Shown here: piece after piece, positions 7,995 to 17,346 of the stretch
Position numbering within the stretch: position 1 is the stretch's first letter
Layout: each line of letters starts with the position of its first letter
Notes under the pieces: generated by a model
Databases searched by the model: none
Seen by the model: the letters and a program-made list of their open reading frames with translations, nothing else
Told to the model about the DNA's origin: nothing
Source of the DNA: Fibrella arboris
Lineage (GTDB): Bacteria > Bacteroidota > Bacteroidia > Cytophagales > Spirosomataceae
Reading direction: 5' to 3'
DNA length: 64,000 nucleotides
Assembly: GCF_041321095.1 (NCBI RefSeq)
Contig: NZ_JBGGWE010000019.1
Span: forward strand, 50,282 to 114,281
Translations under genes and position numbers: made by a program

Positions 7995-9536
7995 TTACAT
8001 TTCTAACACAACTACCGACACCGCTGGCAGGGTCACCGTCAGTTCGTCGCCGTTCAGTTTGGCACCATTGAAAACAGCGGGCTTTACTTTCGCCGGGCTA
8101 TCGAAGGTGTTGTGGTCCTGCACTTTAGCCGACGTCAGCAGACGGCCTGTTACGGTTTTGGCGGTCATGCCTTTCAGGTTCACCGTTACTTCCTGCGACT
8201 TGTTCGGGTTCAGGTTCACCAGCGATATGTGTACTTTACCCGCTTTGTCGCGCGAGGCTGAAGCAGACACGGCGGGCAGTTTGTCTTTACCCACTTCATA
8301 GTCGTCCGTTTTCAGGTCAACAGGTAACAGTGTGGCATCCTGGTGAACGTTGTACATTTCCAGCACGTGATATGTCGGCGTCAGAATGATCTTCTCCCCT
8401 TTCGTCAGAATCACCGATTGCAGCACGTTGATGGCCTGCGCCAGGTTCGCCATCCGTACCCGGTCGGCATGGTTATGGAAAATATTGAGCGTAGCCCCGG
8501 CCAGAATTGCGTCGCGCATGGTGTTCTGCTGGTATAGGAAACCCGGATTGGTGCCCGGCTCTACTTCGTACCACGCGCCCCACTCGTCGACCACCAGCGC
8601 TACTTTTTTCTGCGGATCATACTTGTCCATGATAGCCGAGTGTTTCTGGATGTATTCATCCATTTTCAGCGCCTGTTGCATGGTACGGAAATACTGTGCT
8701 TCAGTAAAATCGGTAGCAGATCCTTTCACGCCGGGGTCCCAGCCAAATGTCGAGTAGTGGTGCATGGCCACCCCCTCGACCATATTGATCGGAATATTCT
8801 TCATCAGCGTCTCTGTCCAGTTGAAATCGTCGGAGCTGGCGCCCGAGGCAATGCGGAAGATTTTTTCCTTGCCCACCTGCGGGTTCATGAAGGTGCTGTA
8901 CTGCCGGTACACGTTGGCGTAATACTCGGGTTTCATGTTACCGCCACAGCCCCAGGCTTCGTTGCCAACGCCCCAGTATTTCACGTTCCAGGGCGTTGCG
9001 CGGCCGTTCTGCTGCCGCAGGTTCGACATGGGGCTGTTCTTCTCGAAGTTGACATACTGCACCCACTCGGTCAGATCCTGCACCGTGCCGCTCCCGACGT
9101 TTCCAGCCAGGTACGGCTCGGTGCCCAGCAGTTCGCACATGTTCAGGAAGTCGTGCGTACCGAAGCTGTTGTTCTCCGTTACGCCACCCCACCAGGTATT
9201 CACAATCGACGGGCGTTTGGCTTTGGGACCAATGCCGTCTTTCCAGTGGTAGGTATCGGCAAAGCACCCGCCCGGCCAGCGCAGGTTCGGAATTTTCATC
9301 TTCCTCAGCGCATCAACCACGTCAAGACGTACCCCGTTCTTGTTCGGGATCGTCTTGTTGTTCTCGCCTACGTAGAAGCCATCGTAGATGCAACGGCCGA
9401 GGTGCTCGGCGAAGTGGCCATAGATGTGTTTATTGATGATCGTCTTGCCGTCACCGGCATTGATCGTCACCTTATTCTGCGCCGCCGCCAGTAAAGACAG
9501 ACAGGCTAAGGGAATGGTCAGGAGTTGTTTTTTCAT
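7995..9536 (-). CDS. Secreted GH51 alpha-L-arabinofuranosidase
   Basis: 513 residues with a signal peptide (MKKQLLTIPLACLSLLAAAQ). It matches the bacterial GH51 core: HIYGHFAEHLGRCIYDG, NLRWPGGCFADTYHW, then the acid/base Glu193 in GVGNEAWG and the nucleophile Glu318 in VVDEWGAWY. It removes terminal alpha-L-arabinofuranosyl residues with retention of configuration, probably in the periplasm. It is embedded between araA and araD, tying release of arabinose to its catabolism. It differs from the larger GH51 in the same locus, which carries an inserted carbohydrate-binding-like domain. Confidence 0.95.
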   Translation of the reverse strand: MKKQLLTIPLACLSLLAAAQNKVTINAGDGKTIINKHIYGHFAEHLGRCIYDGFYVGENNKTIPNKNGVRLDVVDALRKMKIPNLRWPGGCFADTYHWKDGIGPKAKRPSIVNTWWGGVTENNSFGTHDFLNMCELLGTEPYLAGNVGSGTVQDLTEWVQYVNFEKNSPMSNLRQQNGRATPWNVKYWGVGNEAWGCGGNMKPEYYANVYRQYSTFMNPQVGKEKIFRIASGASSDDFNWTETLMKNIPINMVEGVAMHHYSTFGWDPGVKGSATDFTEAQYFRTMQQALKMDEYIQKHSAIMDKYDPQKKVALVVDEWGAWYEVEPGTNPGFLYQQNTMRDAILAGATLNIFHNHADRVRMANLAQAINVLQSVILTKGEKIILTPTYHVLEMYNVHQDATLLPVDLKTDDYEVGKDKLPAVSASASRDKAGKVHISLVNLNPNKSQEVTVNLKGMTAKTVTGRLLTSAKVQDHNTFDSPAKVKPAVFNGAKLNGDELTVTLPAVSVVVLEM

Positions 9537-9664
9537 GAGGAGAAGGAAAGTGGCTTGGTTGTAGGTACGTTGCTTACTGCGTAGTTGTTAGCGTATTGCT
9601 GCCGCGCGGCCCTTCCACTAGCGAAGCCATTCCGGCACGAAGCCTACAGCAAAAAGCAGCGTAC

Positions 9665-11155
9665 TTACCGGTAATAGCTTTCGCTCCAGCGGAGTTCGTT
9701 TTTCAATTGACGCAGGTTCGTGCTGCCATCGATCACAACGAGTTCTACGCCGAAGATGTCGGCGAAGTCTTCGATCTGGTCGGTGGTCAGGTTTTGGCTG
9801 AAGACCGTGTGGTGGGCTCCACCGGCCAGAATCCAGGCGGCGCAACCCGTGGCCATGTCGGGTTTGGGTTTCCAGAGGGCGCGGGCAACGGGCAGTTTGG
9901 GCAGGGCTTCGGTCACAGCGACGGCATCGACTTCGTTCACCAGCAGCCGGAACCGGTTGCCCATATCGATCAGCGATACGTTGATGGCGGGGCCAGCCGG
10001 GGCGTTGAACACCAGTCGAACCGGGTCAGCTTTACCGCCGATCCCGAGTGGGTGAATCTCGCAGGTAGGCTTGCCCACGGCAATGCTGGGGCAGATTTCG
10101 AGCATGTGTGAGCCCAACACCAGCGGATTCGACGGGTCGAAATGGTAGGTATAATCTTCCATGAACGAGTTACCACCTGGCAAACCGGCCGCCATCACTT
10201 TCATCACACGTACCATCGCCGACGTTTTCCAGTCGCCTTCGCCACCGAAACCGTAACCCTCGGCCATCAATCGCTGCGACGGGATACCGGGCAGTTGCTT
10301 CATGCCGTGCAGGTCCTCGAACGTATCGGTGTAGGCACCATAGCCACCATCCTGTAAAAACGCCCGCATGCCAATTTCAATCTTAGCCGCATCGCGCAGT
10401 GATTCGTGCTGGGCACCGCCTTTCAGCAGCGAGTTCATCAGCGTGTAGCTGTCGGTATATTCCGTCACCAGCTGGTCAACCTCGGCGTCGGTCACCTGGT
10501 TGATCACCGCCACCAGATCCCCAATGCCGTGCGTGTTGACCGACATACCGAAAGTCATTTCGGCGGCTACTTTATCGCCATCGGTCACGGCCACCTGCCG
10601 CATATTGTCGCCGAAACGAACGATCTTCAGGGTCTTCAGTTCGTGAACGCCCACGGCTACCCGCGTCCAGGAGGCGATTTTCTGCACAACGGCTTCTTCC
10701 TGCCAGAAACCAACTACGATTTTGCGGTTGAGGCGCATACGCGACATGATGAACCCAAATTCCCGGTCGCCATGCGCCGACTGGTTGAGGTTCATGAAAT
10801 CCATGTCGATCTCGCCCCACGGAATATCCCGGTTGAATTGCGTGTGCAAGTGCAGCAACGGCTTTTTCAGCACCGTCAGCCCGCGAATCCACATCTTGGC
10901 GGGCGAGAACGTGTGCATCCAGGTCACGATCCCTACGCAGTTTGGCGCTACGTTGGCTTCCTGACAAAGGGCATAAATCTCGTCGGGCGTTTTCACCACG
11001 GGTTTGAACACGACCCGCACCGGCATGGCATCGGCTTTGTCGAAAAATTCGGCGATCACCTGCGAGTGGGCATCTACCTGCCGCAGGGTTTCTTCGCCGT
11101 ATAGATGCTGGCTACCCGTAACGAACCAAATTTCGAACTGTTTTAGATTAGGCAT
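9665..11155 (-). CDS. araA: L-arabinose isomerase
   Basis: 496 residues, the usual length. It converts L-arabinose to L-ribulose using Mn2+. Recognised by FVTGSQHLYGEETL at the start, TWMHTFSPAKMWI, and the active-site segments AEGYGFGGEGDWKT, SFMEDYTYHF, GSHMLEICPS and GGAHHTVFS, which hold the two Glu and two His metal ligands. It is cytoplasmic, second enzyme gene in the ara run, 133 bp downstream of araB. Confidence 0.97.
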   Translation of the reverse strand: MPNLKQFEIWFVTGSQHLYGEETLRQVDAHSQVIAEFFDKADAMPVRVVFKPVVKTPDEIYALCQEANVAPNCVGIVTWMHTFSPAKMWIRGLTVLKKPLLHLHTQFNRDIPWGEIDMDFMNLNQSAHGDREFGFIMSRMRLNRKIVVGFWQEEAVVQKIASWTRVAVGVHELKTLKIVRFGDNMRQVAVTDGDKVAAEMTFGMSVNTHGIGDLVAVINQVTDAEVDQLVTEYTDSYTLMNSLLKGGAQHESLRDAAKIEIGMRAFLQDGGYGAYTDTFEDLHGMKQLPGIPSQRLMAEGYGFGGEGDWKTSAMVRVMKVMAAGLPGGNSFMEDYTYHFDPSNPLVLGSHMLEICPSIAVGKPTCEIHPLGIGGKADPVRLVFNAPAGPAINVSLIDMGNRFRLLVNEVDAVAVTEALPKLPVARALWKPKPDMATGCAAWILAGGAHHTVFSQNLTTDQIEDFADIFGVELVVIDGSTNLRQLKNELRWSESYYR

Positions 11156-11206
11156 TGATAATGAGTATTGTAGAATGAAAAATATTGTGTTGTGGGTACG
11201 TTGGTG

Positions 11207-11286
11207 GCTTGGCGCTGTAGGTTGCTTACGCGTGCGTATGTATTGCTGACGCGCTGATGCTGCTTGGTGCTGTAGGTTGCTTACGC
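11207..11286. repeat. Pair of 25-bp direct repeats between araB and araA
   Basis: Copies at 11207-11231 and 11262-11286 (gcttggcgctgtaggttgct followed by tacgc) differ at one base. The second copy ends two bases before the araB stop codon. The spacer is itself rich in the same gc-gt words. They belong to the same loose family of intergenic repeats containing ttgctt...cgc. Confidence 0.7.
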
Positions 11287-11288
11287 AC

Positions 11289-12953
11289 CTACACTGCTTC
11301 AGCCAATGCCTTCGCGCCAGATACGTTCTCTACGAAAGCGCCAAGTTTCAGATACTTCTGATACAGCGTTTCGTACACAGCCACCTGTTCAGGACGGGGT
11401 GAATACGAGGCATCGAAACCGGAGCCCATCGCCTGTTGCGCTTCAGCCAACGAGGGATGTACGCCCGCCGCTACCGCCGCACACATGGCAGCACCAAGCG
11501 CACAGGCCTGATCAGCCTGCGCCACCTGAATGGGTTTGTTCAGCACATCGGCCAGCGTCTGCATCACAAACGGCGATTTTTTGGCCACGCCACCAATGGC
11601 AATCACTTTTTTGATGGGGACTCCTTCATCAATGAACCGATCGACAATGCTGCGCGAGCCGAAAGCCGTGGCTTCTACCAGCGCTTTGAATACCTGCGCG
11701 GCGTCGGTCCCCAGATTCAGGCCCGAAATAGCCGCTTTCAGCGTGTGGTTGGCGTCGGGCGTGCGGCGGCCGTTGATCCAGTCGAGGGCAATGATGTCGT
11801 TCGGGGTGACGGGTAGTTGAGCGGCCTGTTCCGAGAGGTGCGGAATCAGTTTGCTCATCATCGTGTCGGCGGCTTCGGTACCCAGCAGATCGCGAACCGG
11901 GCCGGTGAGCAGGCGGGCAAACCAGGCGTAGAGGTCACCAAAGGCCGACTGCCCCGCTTCCATACCCAGCATACCCGGTGCCACAGAGCCATCGACCTGG
12001 CCGCAGATACCCCGGATGAGCCGATGGCCTATTTCTTCATTCGGTGCCATGAGAATATCGCAGGTCGACGTACCCATGATCCGGACGAAGGTGTACGGTT
12101 CAATCTCGGCCCCTACCGCACCCATGTGCGCATCGAAAGCCCCCACGCCAATGACCACGTCGGTGGAGAGGCCGAGTTTCTCAGCCCATTCAGCCGAGAG
12201 GTTACCCATCGCTTCGTCGGCTGTGTAGGTGTCGGTAAACAGGCGATCACGCAAACCGGATAGCAGGGGATCTAGTCTGGTCAGGAATTCATCAGAAGGC
12301 AGACCGTCAAATTCGCTATGCCAGAGCGCCTTGTGCCCCGCCGCGCAACGCGACCGGCGCAACGTCAGCGGATCGGTGTTGCCCGTCAGCACGGCCGATA
12401 CCCAGTCGCAATGTTCGACCCACGAAAAAGCGTGTTCACGTACCTGCTCGTCGACCCGAAGTGTCCGCAGCATCTTGGCCCAATACCACTCCGACGAATA
12501 AATACCGCCAACGTACTTGGTATAATCAGTGTCCCAGTGATGAGCCAGGTTATTGATTTCCTCGGCTTCAGCATTGGCCGTATGGTCTTTCCAGAGAATG
12601 AACATACCGTTGGGATTCCCCTCAAAATCGGGCCGCAGCGCCAGCGGCAGGCCAGTTTTATCGACCGCAACGGGCGTTGAACCGGTTGTATCGATAGCTA
12701 TTCCAACCACTTGCGAACGTACCTCAGCGGGCGCATTGGCTAATGCCCCGTTGATACTTGCCTCCAGCCCTTCGAGGTAATCGAGCGGATGCTGACGGAA
12801 TTGCGACTGGGCGGGATTGCAGTATAGTCCCTGTTTCCAGCGGGCATATTCATGCACGTGTGTGCCAGCAGCCTCCCCTGTTTGAGCATTGACTAGTAAC
12901 GCCCGTACCGAATCGGTACCAAAATCGACGCCAATGACGTACTGACTCTTCAT
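11289..12953 (-). CDS. araB: Ribulokinase
   Basis: 554 residues, a FGGY-family kinase phosphorylating L-ribulose to L-ribulose-5-phosphate. Start YVIGVDFGTDSVRALLVN is the ATP-binding phosphate-1 loop; AIDTTGSTPVAVD, GVGAFDAHMGAVG and IAIGGVAKKSPFVMQTLADVL mark the family domains. It is the first gene of the catabolic half of the locus, following a 285-bp gap that holds a palindromic operator candidate, so it likely has its own promoter. Confidence 0.97.
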   Translation of the reverse strand: MKSQYVIGVDFGTDSVRALLVNAQTGEAAGTHVHEYARWKQGLYCNPAQSQFRQHPLDYLEGLEASINGALANAPAEVRSQVVGIAIDTTGSTPVAVDKTGLPLALRPDFEGNPNGMFILWKDHTANAEAEEINNLAHHWDTDYTKYVGGIYSSEWYWAKMLRTLRVDEQVREHAFSWVEHCDWVSAVLTGNTDPLTLRRSRCAAGHKALWHSEFDGLPSDEFLTRLDPLLSGLRDRLFTDTYTADEAMGNLSAEWAEKLGLSTDVVIGVGAFDAHMGAVGAEIEPYTFVRIMGTSTCDILMAPNEEIGHRLIRGICGQVDGSVAPGMLGMEAGQSAFGDLYAWFARLLTGPVRDLLGTEAADTMMSKLIPHLSEQAAQLPVTPNDIIALDWINGRRTPDANHTLKAAISGLNLGTDAAQVFKALVEATAFGSRSIVDRFIDEGVPIKKVIAIGGVAKKSPFVMQTLADVLNKPIQVAQADQACALGAAMCAAVAAGVHPSLAEAQQAMGSGFDASYSPRPEQVAVYETLYQKYLKLGAFVENVSGAKALAEAV

Positions 12954-12993
12954 AGTATTGTTTATTCGTTCTGAACGAGTTTAGGGGGTAATC

Positions 12994-13029
12994 TTTTTGT
13001 CATCCCGACCAAAGGCGGGATGACAAAAA
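12994..13029. terminator. 14-bp hairpin after the GH43 gene
   Basis: Arms tttttgtcatcccg (12994-13007) and cgggatgacaaaaa (13016-13029) pair exactly, with A/T runs on both sides. It lies between the GH43 gene and araB on the minus strand, where it could separate the glycanase and catabolic transcripts. A degenerate relative (catcccgac...ggaatgacaaaa) is at about 14398-14426. Confidence 0.55.
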
Positions 13030-13180
13030 ACTGTTTTACTTCACGTTTAGGATTCTCTAACATCTTCAGCTCACGACTTGCACTCACCAAAGAACCCCAA
13101 TCTACCCTTCTAACTGCAACGTGTATTTTCTACACAATTTACGGCAGCAAAAGGTGTAAAGAATGTCTATTCCGCTAAAA

Positions 13181-13195
13181 GTGTCAATTTGACAC
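13181..13195. promoter_or_regulatory. Candidate operator upstream of araB (15-bp perfect palindrome)
   Basis: GTGTCAATTTGACAC is a perfect 7-1-7 palindrome in an AT-rich stretch, with half-site-like words gtgtaaa (about 13154) and attacac (about 13200) nearby. It sits about 230 bp ahead of the araB start. A regulator such as the AraR-like Nudix protein encoded at 23118-23831 is the natural candidate, but the site has not been matched to a known motif. Confidence 0.4.
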
Positions 13196-13238
13196 AATAT
13201 TACACTTGTTCACTTTAGCCACGATACGCTTCAGTCAA

Positions 13239-14204
13239 TTATTCTTCCAGAATTGGCCAGCCTTTTCGGAATTTGAGCTGTCGGAACGCCAGTTTTGAAC
13301 GGCCTTTATCCTCGGCATCGTAATAGTGAATCGACACGATGTTCTTTCCCCCTTCGCGAAGCAAACCAACGTGACCGGGGCCAATGTATTTCCCGTCGGT
13401 ACGCAATACGATGGTGCCTCCACCGGCGGTCAAATCCCGGCCGGTTTGATCCAGAAATGGCCCAAGCGGGTTTTCTGACCGGCCAACCACAATGTAGTAC
13501 GTGCTATTCAACCCTTTGCAACACAAGCCGTTATTAACAAACAAATAATAATAACGGCCCTCCTTGATCAGCGTAGCGGCTTCCCAATCTGACTCACGCC
13601 CACCGGCCACGCGCTTTACCGGAGTTTTAGTTTTCCCGGTAAGGGTGTCGATCTCAGCCGCCCCGATGCCACCGTGGAATGAGCCGTAGACGAAATAGAC
13701 CCGGCCATCGGTGTCGCGCATCAGGCCGGGATCGATGGCGTTGACGTCGGCGCGCACTTTCGATTTGACCACCATGCCCTGATCGTCCCATCGGTAGTCT
13801 GGCGACTGAGGGTCGAGGGTGGGCGACGTAGCGACGCCGATGGCCGAGGTGGGTGCGCCAAACGATGAGCAGGAGTAGTACAGGTAGTATTTGCCGTTCA
13901 TTCGGATGCAATCGGGTGCCCAGAAATGACCTTTGAAATTCGTCACCGTGGTATCGATCCATTTCGGCCACGTGCCCCGCTCGAAAATTGGCTTCTCTAG
14001 GTTCCAGGTTTTGAGATCCGGTGAGCTAACCACCTGAATGCCGTTTCCCGTAGCGAAGTACCAGTAGCGGCCATTCTCTTTCTGGACGGTGCTCGGGTCG
14101 TGGGTAGTAATGCTGGTGCCTGAAGTTGGGCCCGGCCCCTGCGCGTAGCTGGGTACGTTCCCGGCCAGTATTGCGAGTAGAACGATTGCGTATTTGTTGA
14201 GCAT
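13239..14204 (-). CDS. GH43 arabinan endo-1,5-alpha-L-arabinanase-like protein
   Basis: 321 residues with a signal peptide (to about residue 21). The five-bladed propeller GH43 triad is visible: Asp36 in HDPS, Asp158 in NAIDPG and Glu208 in DWEAA, together with GHFWAPD at 92-98. This arrangement fits endo-arabinanases that cut the alpha-1,5 arabinan backbone. It lies between the large GH51 and araB in an arabinan locus, which supports that activity over xylan-directed GH43 types; the exact subfamily is inferred. Confidence 0.88.
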   Translation of the reverse strand: MLNKYAIVLLAILAGNVPSYAQGPGPTSGTSITTHDPSTVQKENGRYWYFATGNGIQVVSSPDLKTWNLEKPIFERGTWPKWIDTTVTNFKGHFWAPDCIRMNGKYYLYYSCSSFGAPTSAIGVATSPTLDPQSPDYRWDDQGMVVKSKVRADVNAIDPGLMRDTDGRVYFVYGSFHGGIGAAEIDTLTGKTKTPVKRVAGGRESDWEAATLIKEGRYYYLFVNNGLCCKGLNSTYYIVVGRSENPLGPFLDQTGRDLTAGGGTIVLRTDGKYIGPGHVGLLREGGKNIVSIHYYDAEDKGRSKLAFRQLKFRKGWPILEE

Positions 14205-14224
14205 AGGCGTTGAGGTTAACGTAT

Positions 14225-14379
14225 TGTTGTCGCTCGCCTGTGGCGAGTGACCCTTACCTGTAGGGCCTCCGGCCCGTTGGTAGCTAATGAAACGAAAGTT
14301 CAGTTAATACTGGTGAAGGTCAACCATCGGGCCGGAGGCCATACAGGTAAGAGTCACTCGCCACAGGCAAGCGACAACG
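14225..14379. repeat. Long imperfect inverted repeat (arms about 50 bp)
   Basis: The left arm (about 14225-14275, ttgtcgctcgcctgtggcga...) and the right arm (about 14328-14379) are reverse complements with scattered mismatches around a 50-base loop. The right-arm word gccacaggcaagcgacaac recurs in the palindrome at 53288-53322. It fills the gap between two glycosidase genes of the same strand. Confidence 0.75.
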
Positions 14380-14455
14380 AAAATGTATTTTTTTAGCATC
14401 CCGACGTAAGGAGGAATGACAAAAGAAGTCACCATCCACCCAATGCTATTTCCAC

Positions 14456-16468
14456 CTACAGCGTTGCCTTGATACGCACCACCGAGAATGATTTCGGCCC
14501 CAACGTCATGGTTACGTTTTTCTTCTTCACATCAACGGCAATCGCCTGCTCGACCGGGCTGACGTTCGTGGCGTTCTCGAAGGAATTCACCGCGTTCAGG
14601 TTGTCGTTTTTCAGCAGGAATAGCTTCCCTTGTGCGTCCAGCTTTTTGGTGCCATCGAGCTGAATCTGACGCACCTGCGCTTTATCGGATACGTTGGCGA
14701 CTTTCAGAATGATCTCACCCGCTGCTTTATCCCAGGCGGCTGAAGCGTAGAGACTATCCTGGCCAGCCAGCGGTTCGTTATTCTGCGTCATGCCCAATAC
14801 ATGGGTGCCTTTATTTAGCGAATAGAGCTTCTGAACGTAGTAGTTCGGCGTTCCGTATACCCGCAGGTTGTCGACCCAGATCAGATCGGGCGTCCACTGC
14901 CAGGCATCGGCATTGGCGAACAAGGGGGCGTAGGAGGCCATGTGCACCACGGCGGCGTTCCGCTCCAGACCCGTCATGAAGGCGGCTTCATTGAGGGCGC
15001 AGAGCCAGTTGTTCTTGTTGTTGACACTCACGGTTTTGTCGCTCTGCGCGGCCCATTCCCCCGCAAAGATCTTTGCGCCGTTGCGTGGGTACGTGTCGTA
15101 GCGCTTCACATGTTGCAGGAACCACTCGGGCCGACGGTAGTAATGTTCGTCGATCAGGTCGGCGTTCATGGCTCTGAGTTTTCCATTCAGGAAGTCGAAT
15201 CGTTCACCATCTGGATCGGTGCCAGAACTGCACACCAGCCGAAAATTCGGGTATTTTGCTTTGATGGCTTTCTGGAAAACGGCCAGTCGCTCGATGTACT
15301 GCGGCCCCCAGTTTTCGTTGCCCACACCCATCATTTTGAGGTTGAATGGTTTCGGATGACCCAGATCAGCGCGCACTTTCCCCCACTTCGTATTGACGTC
15401 AGCGTTGGCAAACTCGATCAGGTCGATGGCATCCTGCACGTAGGGGTCGAGCTGATCCAGCGGCACCAGTTCGGCGGTGTTGAACTGGCAGGCCATACCG
15501 CAGTTCAGGATCGGCAGTGGCTCGGCACCGATGTCTTCGCAGAGTTGAAAATATTCGAGGAAGCCCAACCCGAAGGTCTGAAAATAGTCGGGCGCAGGGC
15601 GGTGACCAAACTCGAAATTCCAGCGATTAATGACCAGTTGCCGATCTTCGGGGGCACCCAGCGTTTTTTTCCACTGGTACCGCTGCGTCAGGTCATGTCC
15701 TTCCACGATACAACCGCCGGGAAACCGCACGAAACCGGGCTTCATGTCGCCCAGCATCTGCACCATATCGGCCCGCATACCACCGGGGCGGCCTTTCCAG
15801 GTGTCTTCGGGGAAGAGCGAAATCATATCGAGGTCAACCACGCCGGTGCCTTCAAACCAGACGTTCAATTTACCCTTGGGCTCCGTAGCGGTCGATGTAA
15901 AACTCACCTGCTGCTTGTGCCATTGTCCATCGGCTTTTTCAGGCAGCAACGTACCTGACCCAATCGACTGACCTTTGGCATCGAGCAGATCGGCGTGAAC
16001 GGTCACATTGCCCGACTGCACCCGGTACATCAGGGCGAAATCGTAGCGAAGGCCACTCTTGATACCCATGCCCCGAAACCCTTCGTTGATCATCTCCAGA
16101 TCACCCCGGCTAGCCCCGTTGGTCGTAACCCGGATGTAGCGCGGGTTGCTATCGCCTGGTTGCGACGACGTACCTGACTCGGCCCGGTTCTGTACCAGGA
16201 TATCGCCCTCTGTACGCTTTTTGCCCCGCACGGTCCAGCCCATCAGCGGCTTAAAAAACTCGAATGAGCGGTTCTTGACCAGCTCAGCATAAATGCCACC
16301 ATCGGCCCCGAAGTTGATATCTTCAAAAAAAACGCCCCACATCGTCGGTTGAATGTCGGCTACGGGTTGCGCCACATTCACGCGAACAACGTGAGTTGGC
16401 GCAGGTTGGGCGTGCGAAAGGCTAGCTGTCAGTACGAGTAAACTGGCGGCTTTGGTAAAGCGATTCAT
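14456..16468 (-). CDS. Large GH51-type alpha-L-arabinofuranosidase with inserted carbohydrate-binding-like domain
   Basis: 670 residues from the ATG at 16468 (MNRFTKAASLLVLTASLSHA), giving a signal peptide; the open frame continues to 16606 but the extension is repeat sequence. The N-terminal strand QPTMWGVFFEDINFGADGG (39-57) is followed by a CBM4/9-like jelly-roll (about 75-215), then the barrel, with acid/base Glu385 in GVGNENWG and nucleophile Glu471 in FAGEWAAQ. This layout matches the plant/fungal-like GH51 branch. It likely removes arabinose side chains from arabinan or arabinoxylan in the periplasm or at the surface. Confidence 0.92.
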   Translation of the reverse strand: MNRFTKAASLLVLTASLSHAQPAPTHVVRVNVAQPVADIQPTMWGVFFEDINFGADGGIYAELVKNRSFEFFKPLMGWTVRGKKRTEGDILVQNRAESGTSSQPGDSNPRYIRVTTNGASRGDLEMINEGFRGMGIKSGLRYDFALMYRVQSGNVTVHADLLDAKGQSIGSGTLLPEKADGQWHKQQVSFTSTATEPKGKLNVWFEGTGVVDLDMISLFPEDTWKGRPGGMRADMVQMLGDMKPGFVRFPGGCIVEGHDLTQRYQWKKTLGAPEDRQLVINRWNFEFGHRPAPDYFQTFGLGFLEYFQLCEDIGAEPLPILNCGMACQFNTAELVPLDQLDPYVQDAIDLIEFANADVNTKWGKVRADLGHPKPFNLKMMGVGNENWGPQYIERLAVFQKAIKAKYPNFRLVCSSGTDPDGERFDFLNGKLRAMNADLIDEHYYRRPEWFLQHVKRYDTYPRNGAKIFAGEWAAQSDKTVSVNNKNNWLCALNEAAFMTGLERNAAVVHMASYAPLFANADAWQWTPDLIWVDNLRVYGTPNYYVQKLYSLNKGTHVLGMTQNNEPLAGQDSLYASAAWDKAAGEIILKVANVSDKAQVRQIQLDGTKKLDAQGKLFLLKNDNLNAVNSFENATNVSPVEQAIAVDVKKKNVTMTLGPKSFSVVRIKATL

Positions 16469-16536
16469 AGGCAAATTGTGGTTGGGAGGTGGGTTTGCGA
16501 CGCTTTGTGATGTGCTGTATTGCTGTTGCGTGAGTG

Positions 16537-16587
16537 TTGCTTCGCGCGGTCCGCCGCTGCGGTCGAAGGGCCTAGCGCGCGAAGCAA
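16537..16587. repeat. 12-bp perfect inverted repeat
   Basis: Arms ttgcttcgcgcg (16537-16548) and cgcgcgaagcaa (16576-16587). The arm resembles the arms of the 7021-7108 element (gcttcgcgtgcg) and the loop shares tcgaaggg with it, suggesting the same intergenic repeat family. Confidence 0.7.
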
Positions 16588-16600
16588 TAAACAACACACC

Positions 16601-16656
16601 GCACATGAATAAACCGGGCAGCGGAGTAGACCTACTCTGTTACCCGGTTCATGTGC
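16601..16656. terminator. Hairpin at the end of the SusC-SusD-DUF3823 genes
   Basis: Outer arms gcacatgaa / ttcatgtgc pair exactly and the inner arms aaccgggcagcggagtag / ctactctgttacccggtt pair with three mismatches. It starts 10 bases beyond the DUF3823 stop codon. Without a clear T-run on the minus strand it may act as a partial terminator or mRNA-stabilising stem between the binding/import genes and the glycosidases. Confidence 0.6.
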
Positions 16657-16665
16657 ATGGCGTTC

Positions 16666-17337
16666 TTACAACGTAATTTTCTGCACCGGCGAATAAATCA
16701 GCTCAGCGACGCCAACGGTTTTAACCCCAATTCGCGCATAGAAATAGGGCCGGCTCGATACGGCAGCAGGCAACGTGAGCGGCACCGACAACGCCTTACT
16801 CAGATCGGCCAGGGCCGTTCCGGTCAGGCTGGCCGAGCCAACGTTATTCGTCACATCCACAAATTGTGTAGTGCCGACATACATCGTCACCCGTTCAATG
16901 GCCCGGCCAGTCACGACCTGCCCTACCGTCAAGGAACCCGTCAGGCTAGTTCCACTGCGCTGGATCGTTGGGTTGCGAATCACGAAATACGGTTGCACGG
17001 GCACGTCGATGGTGGCGGCACCCCGCACCGATACGTTGATCGTGTCGGTGTTATCGACCCAGGGACCGTTCCCCCGCAGGCGAACCAGCTTGTAGTCACC
17101 GTCGAACAGGGCCGCTGAGAACGTACCCTCCTGCGACACCTGAACGGGAATTTTGGTAAACAGCTGATAGCCCCGTTGCCATAGTTCAAGCTGAACACCA
17201 TTGGTGCGAACGCCAATCGGCTGGTTGTCGTAAATGACCCGCCCGGTCAGGGTCGACTTGGGGGGCTCGTAGTTATCTTTTGCGCAGCTGGCCAGCAACA
17301 CGGTGCCCGCCAACAGACTGAAAAGGAGTGCTTTCAT
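16666..17337 (-). CDS. DUF3823-type surface lipoprotein (SusE-position glycan-binding protein)
   Basis: 223 residues with lipoprotein signal LLASCAKDNYEPP (lipid Cys at 18). The start of the mature part, DNYEPPKSTLTGRVIYDNQPIGVRTNGVQLELWQRGY, contains the DUF3823 N-terminal domain signature; two beta-sandwich domains are likely. It sits 9 bases after susD, the position of SusE/SusF-type surface glycan-binding proteins. Probable role: hold arabinan or its oligosaccharides at the cell surface. The family call is from sequence pattern and position. Confidence 0.78.
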   Translation of the reverse strand: MKALLFSLLAGTVLLASCAKDNYEPPKSTLTGRVIYDNQPIGVRTNGVQLELWQRGYQLFTKIPVQVSQEGTFSAALFDGDYKLVRLRGNGPWVDNTDTINVSVRGAATIDVPVQPYFVIRNPTIQRSGTSLTGSLTVGQVVTGRAIERVTMYVGTTQFVDVTNNVGSASLTGTALADLSKALSVPLTLPAAVSSRPYFYARIGVKTVGVAELIYSPVQKITL

Positions 17338-17346
17338 GGTTACTGC

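Noticed and set aside
14942..15958. 338-codon open frame antisense to the large GH51 gene
   Set aside because: Overlaps a confidently identified enzyme; low-complexity His/Val-rich sequence typical of shadow frames in high-GC DNA.
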